This document shows positions 17,801 to 25,115 of a DNA stretch of 64,000 nucleotides, piece by piece. A model generated the notes under the pieces. That model ran no database searches. It saw only the letters and a program-made list of their open reading frames with translations, and was not told the origin of the DNA. Position numbers and translations under genes: made by a program. The stretch spans positions 62,001-126,000 of the forward strand of contig JAEWFW010000004.1 in assembly GCA_023388635.1 (NCBI GenBank), written 5' to 3'. This DNA comes from Bacillota bacterium. Its GTDB lineage: Bacteria > Bacillota > Bacilli > Desulfuribacillales > Desulfuribacillaceae. Positions within the stretch are counted from its first letter, which is position 1. Each line of letters opens with the position of its first letter.

Positions 17801-19366
17801 GATGCACCGACAAATGTGACGGCGACAGCTGGAAATGGGCGGGCAACAGTGAGTTTTAGTGCACCTGTCAATAATGGAGGAAGCCCAGTGATCAGCTATA
17901 CAGTCACGGCTAGTCCAGGTAATATTACAGCCAGTGGAACAAGCAGTCCGATTACAATCACTGGTTTGACTAATGGAACGGGCTACACTTTTACAGTGAA
18001 AGCGACCAACGCTGCAGGAAACAGCGTACAGTCATCGCTGTCTAATAGTGTCACTCCTCGAGTTCCTTCTAGCAGTACTGGGGATAGCAGTGGGGGCAGC
18101 AACACGCCAGGAACATCTCCGTCCACCGGAGTAAAAGTCATTGTCAACGGCAAAGAAGAGCGGATCGCTACAGCGGATACGACAAAGGCAGGTGGCTCAA
18201 CGATTGTCACCATCACCGTAAATGCTCAGCAACTGGAAGAAAAACTGCAAAGGGAAGGCAGAAATGCTGTTGTGACAATACCGCTGGAAAGCAATGCCGA
18301 CGTAGCCATTGGACGCTTGAACGGACAGATAGTGAAAAACATGGAAGGGCAAGAAGCCGTACTGGAAATTGCGACAAACAACGTAAGCTATATCCTGCCG
18401 GCGGCACAAATCAACATCGATAGTATATCGTCACAGTTTGGTCAGCAAGTAGCGCTAAAAGACATTCTGATTGATGTCAAAATCGCTGCATCCAATCAGG
18501 ATACGGCAGCAGTCGTCAAAGCGACAGCCGATCGGAACAACTACGAAATTATAGCTGAGCCAATCGAATTTGCGATTACCGGAACCAAGGGCAATCAGAC
18601 AGTAGAGATTACAAAATTCAACACCTATGTCGAGTGTATCATCGCTATCCCAGAAGGAATCGATCCGAGCAAGATCACGACAGGCATTGTGCTCAACAGT
18701 GACGGCAGTTTCTCGCACGTACCGACGGAAGTCTTTGTAAAAGACGGCAAGTGGTACGCAAAGCTGAACTCGTTGACGAATTCGACCTATTCAGTCATCT
18801 GGAATCCAGTCGAAGTCGGTTCCGTAGCCAATCACTGGTCGAAAGAATACGTCAACGACATGGCTTCACGTCTGGTCATCAAGAACCCTGACAGCTTCCG
18901 CCCGGATGGAGCTATCACCAGAGGAGACTTTGCCGAATATATCACCAAAGCCCTTGGAGTATACAGAACGGGAGCAGCCAAGACAGGCAAGTTCAGTGAT
19001 GTCGGAATCACCAACAGTCTGGCAGATGCGATCACGATTGCATCCGATTACGGAATTATCGCCGGGTATCCAGACGGAACATTCAAACCGGGAGCACAGA
19101 TTACGCGGGAAGAAGCGATGATCATGTATGCACGTGCGATGGACATCGTAGGATTGAAAGAGAGAAATATTGATAGAATTGATAGCTATGCAGATAAGCA
19201 GGAAGTGAGTTTATGGGCATACGGATATGTGAAGAAAACGCTCTCTGCCGGAGTATTTAACGGCAAGACGGAGACGACGATTGATCCGAAAGGGACATTC
19301 ACGTATGCCGAGGCAGCGACAGCGATTCGCAATCTGCTGACAGAGACAGAGCTGATCAATAAGTAA
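14864..19366 (+). CDS. Large SLH-anchored surface protein with GLUG, Ig and FN3 domains
   Basis: A 1500-residue secreted protein: signal peptide 1-31, a GLUG-repeat region (about 35-400), an Ig-like domain (about 422-503), a second GLUG region (507-802) whose opening WTAEDLYNVRDDLEGSYIL repeats the first almost exactly, a second Ig-like domain (809-892), two FN3 domains (894-1066), a Ser/Gly/Thr linker, a beta-rich domain, and three SLH domains (1322-1499) that bind pyruvylated wall polymer. GLUG repeats occur in surface adhesins and IgA-protease-like proteins. It follows the SARP-type two-component system and ends at a bidirectional terminator. An adhesin or matrix role is inferred; no catalytic motif is visible. 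Confidence 0.9.
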   Translation: MKLKCKKVLIVLLSLIMTAVAIPIGSAPVYASGNPVEIWTAEDLYNVRNDLEGSYILMNDIDLGGEDGPYGGSFDNGKGWDPIGKVITPFTGIFNGNGHNINGLYIDRPDEDYVGLFGCVLGVNIHNLGVENANVNGKNAVGGIVGYQFSSNMSNSYLTGDVSGIGYVGGLIGYNEGSSVSNAYFEGGVSCGDRYVGGITGAQRNGSIGGSYSTGTVSGEGYVGGLVGFLVSSNIKSVIRQSYSSSNVSDTGDKYTFTYIGGLVGYGSLSEIVESYFIGSVESTKQHSYAGGLVGRNSEGNSIIDSYSTGNVSGKEYVGGLAGGNEGSIAKSYATGLVSFSSLGGGLVGGKSSDGGTVTDSYWDFETSGGHDGSIGGDWYGTEDMQEESTFENWNFTEVWKIDENPSSYPYLKWATLPAIYSQTRSQAAAEGQSATFKVLASTPQGGPINYQWKKDGTNIDGATSAIFIISNVQASDAGSYRVEVSNQAGSVMSAPATLIYNSVSGGGDLIEIWTAEDLYNVRDDLEGSYILMADIDLSDTYGANYDEGGGWKPIRRGEHVFEGIFDGNGHTISGLYINRPDEYYIGLFAYFTEEAEVFNLKLIDVNVVGNESVGGLVGYSDGSISQVGVTGRVSGTDHAGGLVGTNDGDISSSYANVNVTSGYSGGGLAGVSAGNGVIEDTYALGEVRAGKKAGGLLGDNGGVLTRSYAAGRVILTAESTAGTSVGGLVGRMSSYYDTISDCYWDTETTFQSEAGVNVNPVAATGHITEQMKQRDTFADWNFDDLWLIDTNPASYPYFQWQGAGSQPVPPTITGQPQNQTVIIGQTATFTVTAEGSDLSYQWKKNGTDISSETEAILTIDNAQSEDAGSYTVEVSNTAGNIISDPATLTVNEAGSLTLNFTPGDSLVGLQWSEVPETVSYAVYQDTSHIQTVTGSVYSYEVTGLTNGQSYTFEVRAFDAEQVVIAESGQISATPRTVPDAPTNVTATAGNGRATVSFSAPVNNGGSPVISYTVTASPGNITASGTSSPITITGLTNGTGYTFTVKATNAAGNSVQSSLSNSVTPRVPSSSTGDSSGGSNTPGTSPSTGVKVIVNGKEERIATADTTKAGGSTIVTITVNAQQLEEKLQREGRNAVVTIPLESNADVAIGRLNGQIVKNMEGQEAVLEIATNNVSYILPAAQINIDSISSQFGQQVALKDILIDVKIAASNQDTAAVVKATADRNNYEIIAEPIEFAITGTKGNQTVEITKFNTYVECIIAIPEGIDPSKITTGIVLNSDGSFSHVPTEVFVKDGKWYAKLNSLTNSTYSVIWNPVEVGSVANHWSKEYVNDMASRLVIKNPDSFRPDGAITRGDFAEYITKALGVYRTGAAKTGKFSDVGITNSLADAITIASDYGIIAGYPDGTFKPGAQITREEAMIMYARAMDIVGLKERNIDRIDSYADKQEVSLWAYGYVKKTLSAGVFNGKTETTIDPKGTFTYAEAATAIRNLLTETELINK

Positions 19367-19377
19367 GCTGACAAAAT

Positions 19378-19428
19378 AAAAGCCCTATCGGAAGCATAGG
19401 TATTAAATGCCTTCCGATGGGCTTTCTA
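19378..19428. terminator. Bidirectional terminator between convergent genes
   Basis: AAAGCCCTATCGGAAG (19379-19394) pairs with CTTCCGATGGGCTTT (19411-19425), allowing one bulge. A/T runs flank both sides, serving the surface gene on + and ilvA on -. Confidence 0.85.
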
Positions 19429-19456
19429 TTTATTCACATTATTTTTACTCAATATT

Positions 19457-20659
19457 TCACTCAATCGTAATACAATACCCGTTTTCCTCCAATGCTTTCA
19501 CAAGCTCATTGCCGTGCTTGGGGCTGCTCACTTCAAAAGCGACATGCAGGATTGCTTCATTTAAGTTTAGATCGGCATGGAGTCGGTCATGCTGCACCAT
19601 GATAATGTTAGCACCGCATTTAGAAGCAATCGATGCAAAATTTTCCAGACTGCCGGGAATATCGAGCATAATCGTCTTTAATTTCAATTGTCGTCCACGG
19701 GTGACAAGTCCCTTTTCGACAATTTTATGGATAAAGCTCACGTCGATATTGCCGCCGGACAGCACACAAGCAACTTTTTGACCGGACAGATCAATTCGGT
19801 TGCTCAAAATAGCTGCCAACGCCGCAGCACCTGCCGGTTCAACGACTTGCTTATCGCGTTCCAGCAGCAGAAGAATCGCAGCGGCAATCTCCGCGTCGGA
19901 GACTGTCACCATTTCGTCGACGTACTGTTGGATCAGAGCAACGGTCAGTGTGCCTGGATTTTTGACAGCGATACCATCGGCAATTGTCATCGCGCGTTGT
20001 GTACATGTATATTTAGAGCAGCAGAAGCTTTGAACGATTGCATCGGCTTCTGCTGACTGTACGCCGATAATTTTCATATTGGGTCGTATTGGTTTGACAC
20101 AAGCTGCAATACCTGCAAGTAGCCCACCGCCACCTGCTGGAACTATGATTACGTCGACATCCGGCAGATCGCGCAGAATTTCTAAGCCGATCGTTCCTTG
20201 TCCGGCTATGACATCTTCGTCATCAAAGGGATGAATGAACACAGCGCCGGTCTCACTCTGGATCTCCATTGCTTTCGCGTAGGCATCGTCATAGCAGTCT
20301 CCGTGCAGCACAATATTAGCTCCGTATTGTTCGGTTGCCGCGATTTTGGCAATTGGTGTGCTTTTGGGCATGACGATCGTAGAGGTGATCCCGAGAGCCG
20401 AAGCGGCAAAGGCGACTCCCTGGGCATGATTGCCGGCACTTGATGCGATTACGGCAGGTGGAGCTTGTTCGGCGATCAGTTTAGCAATTTTATTGTAGGC
20501 TCCGCGCACTTTGAACGAGCCTGTTTTTTGTTGGTTTTCGTATTTTAGATAAACGGAACTGTTTGCCATACGGGAAAATGTCTGTGAATGTTTTAAAGGT
20601 GTGTTGTGAATGACATCTCCGATTTGGCTATGGGCAAGTTCGAAATCTTCTCGTTTCAC
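19457..20659 (-). CDS. ilvA: Threonine ammonia-lyase
   Basis: A 400-residue fold-type II PLP enzyme. GSFKVRGA gives the Schiff-base Lys near residue 50, SSAGNHAQG the substrate loop and IVPAGGGGLLAG the phosphate-binding loop. A C-terminal ACT-like domain (about 325-400) allows amino-acid control. It deaminates threonine (and serine) to 2-oxobutyrate, the entry to isoleucine synthesis or threonine catabolism. The length fits the short TdcB/IlvA form with one ACT domain. The GTG start follows AGGAGG on the minus strand. It is monocistronic here and shares no evident pathway with its neighbours. Confidence 0.92.
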   Translation of the reverse strand: MKREDFELAHSQIGDVIHNTPLKHSQTFSRMANSSVYLKYENQQKTGSFKVRGAYNKIAKLIAEQAPPAVIASSAGNHAQGVAFAASALGITSTIVMPKSTPIAKIAATEQYGANIVLHGDCYDDAYAKAMEIQSETGAVFIHPFDDEDVIAGQGTIGLEILRDLPDVDVIIVPAGGGGLLAGIAACVKPIRPNMKIIGVQSAEADAIVQSFCCSKYTCTQRAMTIADGIAVKNPGTLTVALIQQYVDEMVTVSDAEIAAAILLLLERDKQVVEPAGAAALAAILSNRIDLSGQKVACVLSGGNIDVSFIHKIVEKGLVTRGRQLKLKTIMLDIPGSLENFASIASKCGANIIMVQHDRLHADLNLNEAILHVAFEVSSPKHGNELVKALEENGYCITIE

Positions 20660-20831
20660 GGTAAATCCTCCTGTATTTCGTATCGTTTTTCGCGACGATG
20701 ACTGTGTTTTCGGTTATTCAAATAATGTACCATAAATGGCAAATAAATTCCCGTTTTTTTGATAAACATTTTATGATGTTGGCAGTTGATGGTATACTAC
20801 ACTATATATCGCAAAGATTAGGAGTACATAT

Positions 20832-21665
20832 ATGATATTTAAACAGTATGGCGATTGTCAAAAACCTTCGATCATGTTTCTACATGGAGGAGGCGTGGCG
20901 AGCTGGATGTGGGGTAAACAGATTGAGGCATTGGAAAGAGATTTCCATATCATAACGGCAGAACTTGACGGACATGGGGAAGCCTATCAAACAACCTTCA
21001 CTACGATTGCCAAGTGCGCCGAGCAGTGTATTGCTTACATTGAAGAACATTTACAGGGGAAGATTTTCGCGCTCTGCGGCTTCTCGATCGGCGGACAAAT
21101 TGTCGTGGAAATTTTGTCAAGGGCGAATCATATTGCGGAAAAGGCGATTATTGAAAGCGCTTTGGTGCAACCGTTGTCAGCTCTTTATCAGCGGATGAAC
21201 CGGATCGCTGTTATGTCCTATGGGCTGATACGCTACCGCTGGTTTGCCAAAATGCAAGCGCAGCAAATGTATATTGAGGATGCGCTGTTTGAGCATTATT
21301 ATCGGGATAGTATGCGCATCTCGAAAGCGTCTTTTGCCAATATGATAGAAGAAAATTCGCAGTACCGATTGCCTGAGACATTCAAGCATACATCGGCGAA
21401 AGTGCTCGTCTTATGCGGTGGCAAGGAATTGGCGGCGATGCAGGAATCAGCGGAGCAAATTGCCGCCGCAGTGCCCGGCAGTTATTTGCAAAAAGTTGCG
21501 GAATGCGGGCATGGTGTGTGTATGAAACGCCCCAATGTCTATACTGAACTGGCAAGACGGATGTTTCATGTGCATCATCATGATCATAGTCACGATGATC
21601 ACAACCATCACGGTCATCTTCATGAGCACAATGGCAATCCCTGCGACGATCACCAACATCACTAA
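20832..21665 (+). CDS. Alpha/beta hydrolase with histidine-rich metal-binding tail
   Basis: A 277-residue alpha/beta-hydrolase: FLHGGG oxyanion loop near 17-21, nucleophile Ser85 in GFSIGG, and a C-terminal ECGHG with the probable catalytic His. The last roughly 35 residues are an extreme His/Asp run (HVHHHDHSHDDHNHHGH and on), a pattern typical of nickel, zinc or cobalt handling proteins and not of this hydrolase family. The gene lies directly before a B12-riboswitch-controlled importer; cobalt buffering is one speculative reading. The start has AGGAG upstream, and TATACT at 20793-20798 is a likely -10. Substrate unknown. Confidence 0.8.
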   Translation: MIFKQYGDCQKPSIMFLHGGGVASWMWGKQIEALERDFHIITAELDGHGEAYQTTFTTIAKCAEQCIAYIEEHLQGKIFALCGFSIGGQIVVEILSRANHIAEKAIIESALVQPLSALYQRMNRIAVMSYGLIRYRWFAKMQAQQMYIEDALFEHYYRDSMRISKASFANMIEENSQYRLPETFKHTSAKVLVLCGGKELAAMQESAEQIAAAVPGSYLQKVAECGHGVCMKRPNVYTELARRMFHVHHHDHSHDDHNHHGHLHEHNGNPCDDHQHH

Positions 21666-21676
21666 TGTTTCTGCAA

Positions 21677-21705
21677 TTGACACGTAGATGAGAGAATTAT
21701 ATAAT
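21677..21705 (+). promoter_or_regulatory. Promoter of the B12-riboswitch transcript
   Basis: A near-consensus sigma-A promoter: TTGACA at 21677-21682, 17-base spacer, TATAAT at 21700-21705. It places the start just before the riboswitch. Confidence 0.85.
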
Positions 21706-21727
21706 GGGCTTCATAATTACATAGAGT

Positions 21728-21900
21728 ATTCTGGTTGTGACAGTGGTGTGTTTGCCGCCGTCATATTAAAAGGGAAAACAGTGAAAATCTGTTACAGTCA
21801 CCGCTACTGTGAGAAGGACGAGCTTCTTAAAATACCACTGAAAAATTTCGGGAAGGTAAGAAGTGAGGATGAATTCGAGTCAGGAGACCTGCCGGATACG
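21728..21900 (+). promoter_or_regulatory. Cobalamin (AdoCbl) riboswitch
   Basis: The conserved core is legible in order: AAAAGGGAA, GTGAAAATC, ACAGTCACCGCTACTGTGA, CCACTG, GGGAAGG, and the B12 box AGTCAGGAGACCTGCC at 21878-21893. It precedes the ABC importer genes and an intrinsic terminator, consistent with transcriptional shut-off when cobalamin is plentiful. An open frame across this RNA is not a gene. Confidence 0.93.
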
Positions 21901-21993
21901 CGATCAAAGAAATCTTTCGGTGGGTGAAGAAATCTTTAGTGAAACGGAGTCGTTATATAGGATCATATGCGATTCTCCGTATTATTAAAGTTG

Positions 21994-22020
21994 AACACCG
22001 CTGACCGGCGGTGTTTTTTC
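21994..22020 (+). terminator. Riboswitch expression-platform terminator
   Basis: AACACCGC (21994-22001) pairs with GCGGTGTT (22008-22015) followed by a T run, about 40 bases before the importer start. Confidence 0.85.
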
Positions 22021-22057
22021 GTTATACCTATCAAATTTACAGAAAAGAGGTAGGAAC

Positions 22058-23185
22058 ATGCAATTTAGAAAAATCATTATTAGTATACTTATCGTGAGTA
22101 TGGTCTTGACGTTGGCAGCATGTGGCAAAGCACCTGCTGTCGGAGCACCTGGGGAAGTCGGAACACCTGGAGAAGTCGGCACATCTGGGGAAAATCGGAC
22201 TGAAAAGACGGTTGTTGTTACAGACGATGTGGGGCGTACGCTGGAATTCACAGAGCCGATTGAGCGGGTTGTCGTGGCAAACCGCTATAACAGTGAATTG
22301 ATTCGTGCCATCGGGGCAGCTGACAAAATCGTATCCGTTGATCGCAATACAGCGCAAGATCGGGAATATTGGGGTCAGTTTGATCCGGAAAATGTGATCG
22401 GGAAAGGACAAAGTGAGCTTAACTATGAAAAAATCGTAGAATTAAATCCACAAATACTAATAACTCCACGTAATGGCAGCTATGAAGAGGATATAAAGAA
22501 ATTAAAAGCCTTCGATATTGAGGTCGTTGTCGTCACAGGATGGGATAATGCCGATATACAAAAACAAATTGAAATCTTAGGTACACTATTTCAAAAAGAA
22601 CAGCAAGCGCAAGATTTGATCACGTTCTTCGAAGAAAATTTAGCAGCGGTCCAGGAACGACTGCAAAATGTCGGTGAGCGCAAAACAGTCTATTGGGAAT
22701 ATGGCGATCCGTTTACTACATGCGTTCCGGGAACTTCCAACGACGGTTGGCATAACATGATTGTCTCTGCCGGTGGAGACAATATCTTCGGCGATGCGTC
22801 GCTGGCTGGCAAAGATATTGACCCGGAAATGATTTTATTGCAAAATCCCGACTTGATTATAAAAACATCCTCAGGACCTGCATTAAAGAACACGGGGGTG
22901 TATACGCCGCCCTCACAGGAAGATTACGTGACAATGGCGGATGAAATGGTTAGCCGTGCAGGATGGAGCGAATTACAGGCGGTGAAGGACGGTAATCTAT
23001 ATATTACGACCGGTTTCTGCGCCGGAGGGCTAGGCAAAATGATCGGTGCAGTTTATACAGCGAAATGGCTATATCCAGAACTCATGGAAGATATTGATCC
23101 CGATGCCATATTTGCTGAATGGATGCGGTTACAGGGCGTTGATCCGATTGACGGACACGTGTATCGTGTATGGAATCGCAAGTAA
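22058..23185 (+). CDS. Substrate-binding lipoprotein of a B12-regulated ABC importer
   Basis: A 375-residue lipoprotein. The lipobox LAAC puts the lipid-modified Cys at residue 22. A short linker made of three near-identical Gly-Glu-Val-Gly-Thr/Ser units follows, then a Periplasmic_binding_2 domain (about 50-370) of the BtuF/FhuD class with two lobes. Riboswitch control argues for cobalamin, cobinamide or another corrinoid as ligand, although sequence alone does not exclude a siderophore. The ATG follows AAGAGGTAGG. It overlaps the permease gene by 16 bases. Confidence 0.88.
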   Translation: MQFRKIIISILIVSMVLTLAACGKAPAVGAPGEVGTPGEVGTSGENRTEKTVVVTDDVGRTLEFTEPIERVVVANRYNSELIRAIGAADKIVSVDRNTAQDREYWGQFDPENVIGKGQSELNYEKIVELNPQILITPRNGSYEEDIKKLKAFDIEVVVVTGWDNADIQKQIEILGTLFQKEQQAQDLITFFEENLAAVQERLQNVGERKTVYWEYGDPFTTCVPGTSNDGWHNMIVSAGGDNIFGDASLAGKDIDPEMILLQNPDLIIKTSSGPALKNTGVYTPPSQEDYVTMADEMVSRAGWSELQAVKDGNLYITTGFCAGGLGKMIGAVYTAKWLYPELMEDIDPDAIFAEWMRLQGVDPIDGHVYRVWNRK

Positions 23186-24216
23186 AGGCTTATCAGCAAA
23201 AACGGCGTGTGATTGTATTCATCGTATTGGCTCTATGGATACTTACTGTTGTATGGAGCAGCTTGACGGGAATCGCCGATGTGAATTTTATGAGGATCAT
23301 CGCGACGTTTGTTTCTGAGACGGTATTTGATGCCGCTCCGTTGACAAAGACAGAGCTAACGGTATTACGAGATTTGCGTTTGCCGAGAATTGCTATGGGA
23401 GTTCTTGCCGGCATGGGGCTTGCAGTCAGCGGCTTGGTGATGCAAGCGATTACCGGCAACAAAATGGCAAGCCCCTTTACCACGGGACTTTCCAATGCAG
23501 CAGCTCTAGGTGCGGCGTCGGTGATTGTTTTCGGTATAGCTCCGTTGGGCTACATGCAGTTGGCAACGGTATTGTCGGCATTTGTCTTCGCGTTGGCATG
23601 TACAGCCATGGTATATGGCATTGCTGGTGTGAAAGGTATGGGAAAAGCGACGATTATTCTGACAGGCATTGCATTAAATTATTTGTTTTCAGCGATGAAT
23701 GCCAGTTTGCAGTATATCGCCAGTGAGCAGCAGTTGTCTTCGATTGTCCACTGGACATTTGGGAGTCTGTCAGGTGTCGATTGGATGCAGATTTTCATTG
23801 TTGCCGTTGTCATTAGTCTGACGTTTCCTTTTATTCTGCGCCAAGGATGGGCACTGAATTTGTTGTCAACAGGTGATGAGAGTGCTGTAGCCCTGGGGGT
23901 TAACGTGCGGCGATTGCGCTTGATAGGTGGAATGATCGTCACGTTGATGGCGGCGTCTGTCGTCAGCTTTTGCGGAGTCATCGGTTTTGTCGGTTTGGTG
24001 GCGCCGCACATTGCCAGATTGTTGGTGGGCGGAGATTACCGCGCACTGATCCCGCTCAGCAGTTTATTAGGAGGGATTCTCGTGGTTGGAGCCGATACAA
24101 TTGGCAGAACGATTGCATCACCTGTGGTCATTCCCGTGGGAATCGTCATTTCTTTTATCGGAGTGCCGGTATTCATATCCTTGATTTTACGAGAGAAGCG
24201 GGAGCGATTGGCATGA
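23170..24216 (+). CDS. FecCD-family ABC permease (BtuC-like)
   Basis: A 348-residue polytopic protein with about ten hydrophobic segments. LRLPRIAMGVLAGMGLAVSG is the family's conserved early motif, and GFVGLVAPHIARLLVGGDYR is the cytoplasmic L-loop that docks onto the ATPase. It forms the membrane channel of a type II importer with the neighbouring binding protein and ATPase. The start ATG lies inside the binding-protein gene and the stop overlaps the ATPase start (ATGA), so the three are tightly coupled under the riboswitch. Confidence 0.93.
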   Translation: MESQVKAYQQKRRVIVFIVLALWILTVVWSSLTGIADVNFMRIIATFVSETVFDAAPLTKTELTVLRDLRLPRIAMGVLAGMGLAVSGLVMQAITGNKMASPFTTGLSNAAALGAASVIVFGIAPLGYMQLATVLSAFVFALACTAMVYGIAGVKGMGKATIILTGIALNYLFSAMNASLQYIASEQQLSSIVHWTFGSLSGVDWMQIFIVAVVISLTFPFILRQGWALNLLSTGDESAVALGVNVRRLRLIGGMIVTLMAASVVSFCGVIGFVGLVAPHIARLLVGGDYRALIPLSSLLGGILVVGADTIGRTIASPVVIPVGIVISFIGVPVFISLILREKRERLA

Positions 24217-24983
24217 GTTTGCAGATTAGTGATCTATCATTTTCCTATAAAAATAAGTGCATTTTGCACGACATTAATTTTGCGGTATCGAGGGGCACAG
24301 TGTGTTCCATATTGGGTGCTAACGGTGCCGGTAAAAGTACATTGCTGAAATGTATAAATGGTATTTTGCGACCGCACTCGGGGACAGTACATCTCGATCA
24401 TTGCAATTTGCAGCAATTGACACAAAAACAACGTGCTAAGTTGATCGGATATGTCCCCCAGAGCATCCATATACAAGAGAGTGGCTTGAATGCGTGGGAA
24501 ATCGTATTGTCAGGAAGAGTTCCGCATATAGAAGGGAAATTAAGATCGGAGGATCACGATATTGCCGCCGATGCGATGAAAGCGATGTCTCTGGAAGCGT
24601 ACGCACTGCAATTGCCTGGGCAATTAAGCGGCGGTGAGCAGCAGCGTGTTCTGATTGCCAGAGCACTGGCGCAGCAGCCGGAAATTATGCTTTTGGATGA
24701 ACCGACGAGCAATCTCGATTTGCGTTTTCAGTTGGAGACGATGGAGTTGTTAAAGCAGTTGAGCGAACAGCGGCAGATGACAATTTTGACGATCATTCAC
24801 GATGTCAATATGGCTGTCGCATACTCGGAGCAAATTGTGCTGCTGAAAGATGGGACGATTTATTTTTCTGGGGATGCCTGTGATGCGATTCAGCCCCAAA
24901 GTATCGGTGACATATACGAAGTAGAGGCGTTTTTCACCGAAATTGAAAGTAAACAGTATATCATTCCAAGAAGGGTTTTATAA
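24213..24983 (+). CDS. ABC importer ATPase (BtuD/FepC-like)
   Basis: A 256-residue ATPase: Walker A GANGAGKST at 35-43, Q-loop QSIHIQ, signature LSGGEQQR, Walker B IMLLDEPTSNLD and the H-loop His in IIHDVN. It powers the B12-type importer encoded just upstream. ATG 24213 overlaps the permease stop; a long open extension upstream in the same frame lies inside the permease gene and is not coding. The C-terminal extension (about 225-256) with DIYEVEAFF is typical for FecE/BtuD-class ATPases. Confidence 0.93.
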   Translation: MSLQISDLSFSYKNKCILHDINFAVSRGTVCSILGANGAGKSTLLKCINGILRPHSGTVHLDHCNLQQLTQKQRAKLIGYVPQSIHIQESGLNAWEIVLSGRVPHIEGKLRSEDHDIAADAMKAMSLEAYALQLPGQLSGGEQQRVLIARALAQQPEIMLLDEPTSNLDLRFQLETMELLKQLSEQRQMTILTIIHDVNMAVAYSEQIVLLKDGTIYFSGDACDAIQPQSIGDIYEVEAFFTEIESKQYIIPRRVL

Positions 24984-24985
24984 AA

Positions 24986-25055
24986 AAATCGCATTTAGAA
25001 TCTAGCGATTTAAGTAATTCCACCACTTGAACATTTCTTATCGAGGAAATAGAAT
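24986..25055 (+). promoter_or_regulatory. Hairpin after the importer and promoter of the 7TMR kinase
   Basis: AAATCGC (24986) pairs with GCGATTT (25005) as a weak terminator-like hairpin without a clear T run. Then TTGAAC (25027-25032), a 17-base spacer and TAGAAT (25050-25055) form a good sigma-A promoter. Confidence 0.55.
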
Positions 25056-25115
25056 AGAGAAAACGGTGGAAAGAAGGCGCTGCGTATCAAAACGTTCATT
25101 TATAAACACAGACTT

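Noticed and set aside
21688..21927. Open frame of 79 codons between the hydrolase and the importer
   Set aside because: It lies across the cobalamin riboswitch, whose conserved boxes explain the sequence; no ribosome binding site and no protein-like pattern.
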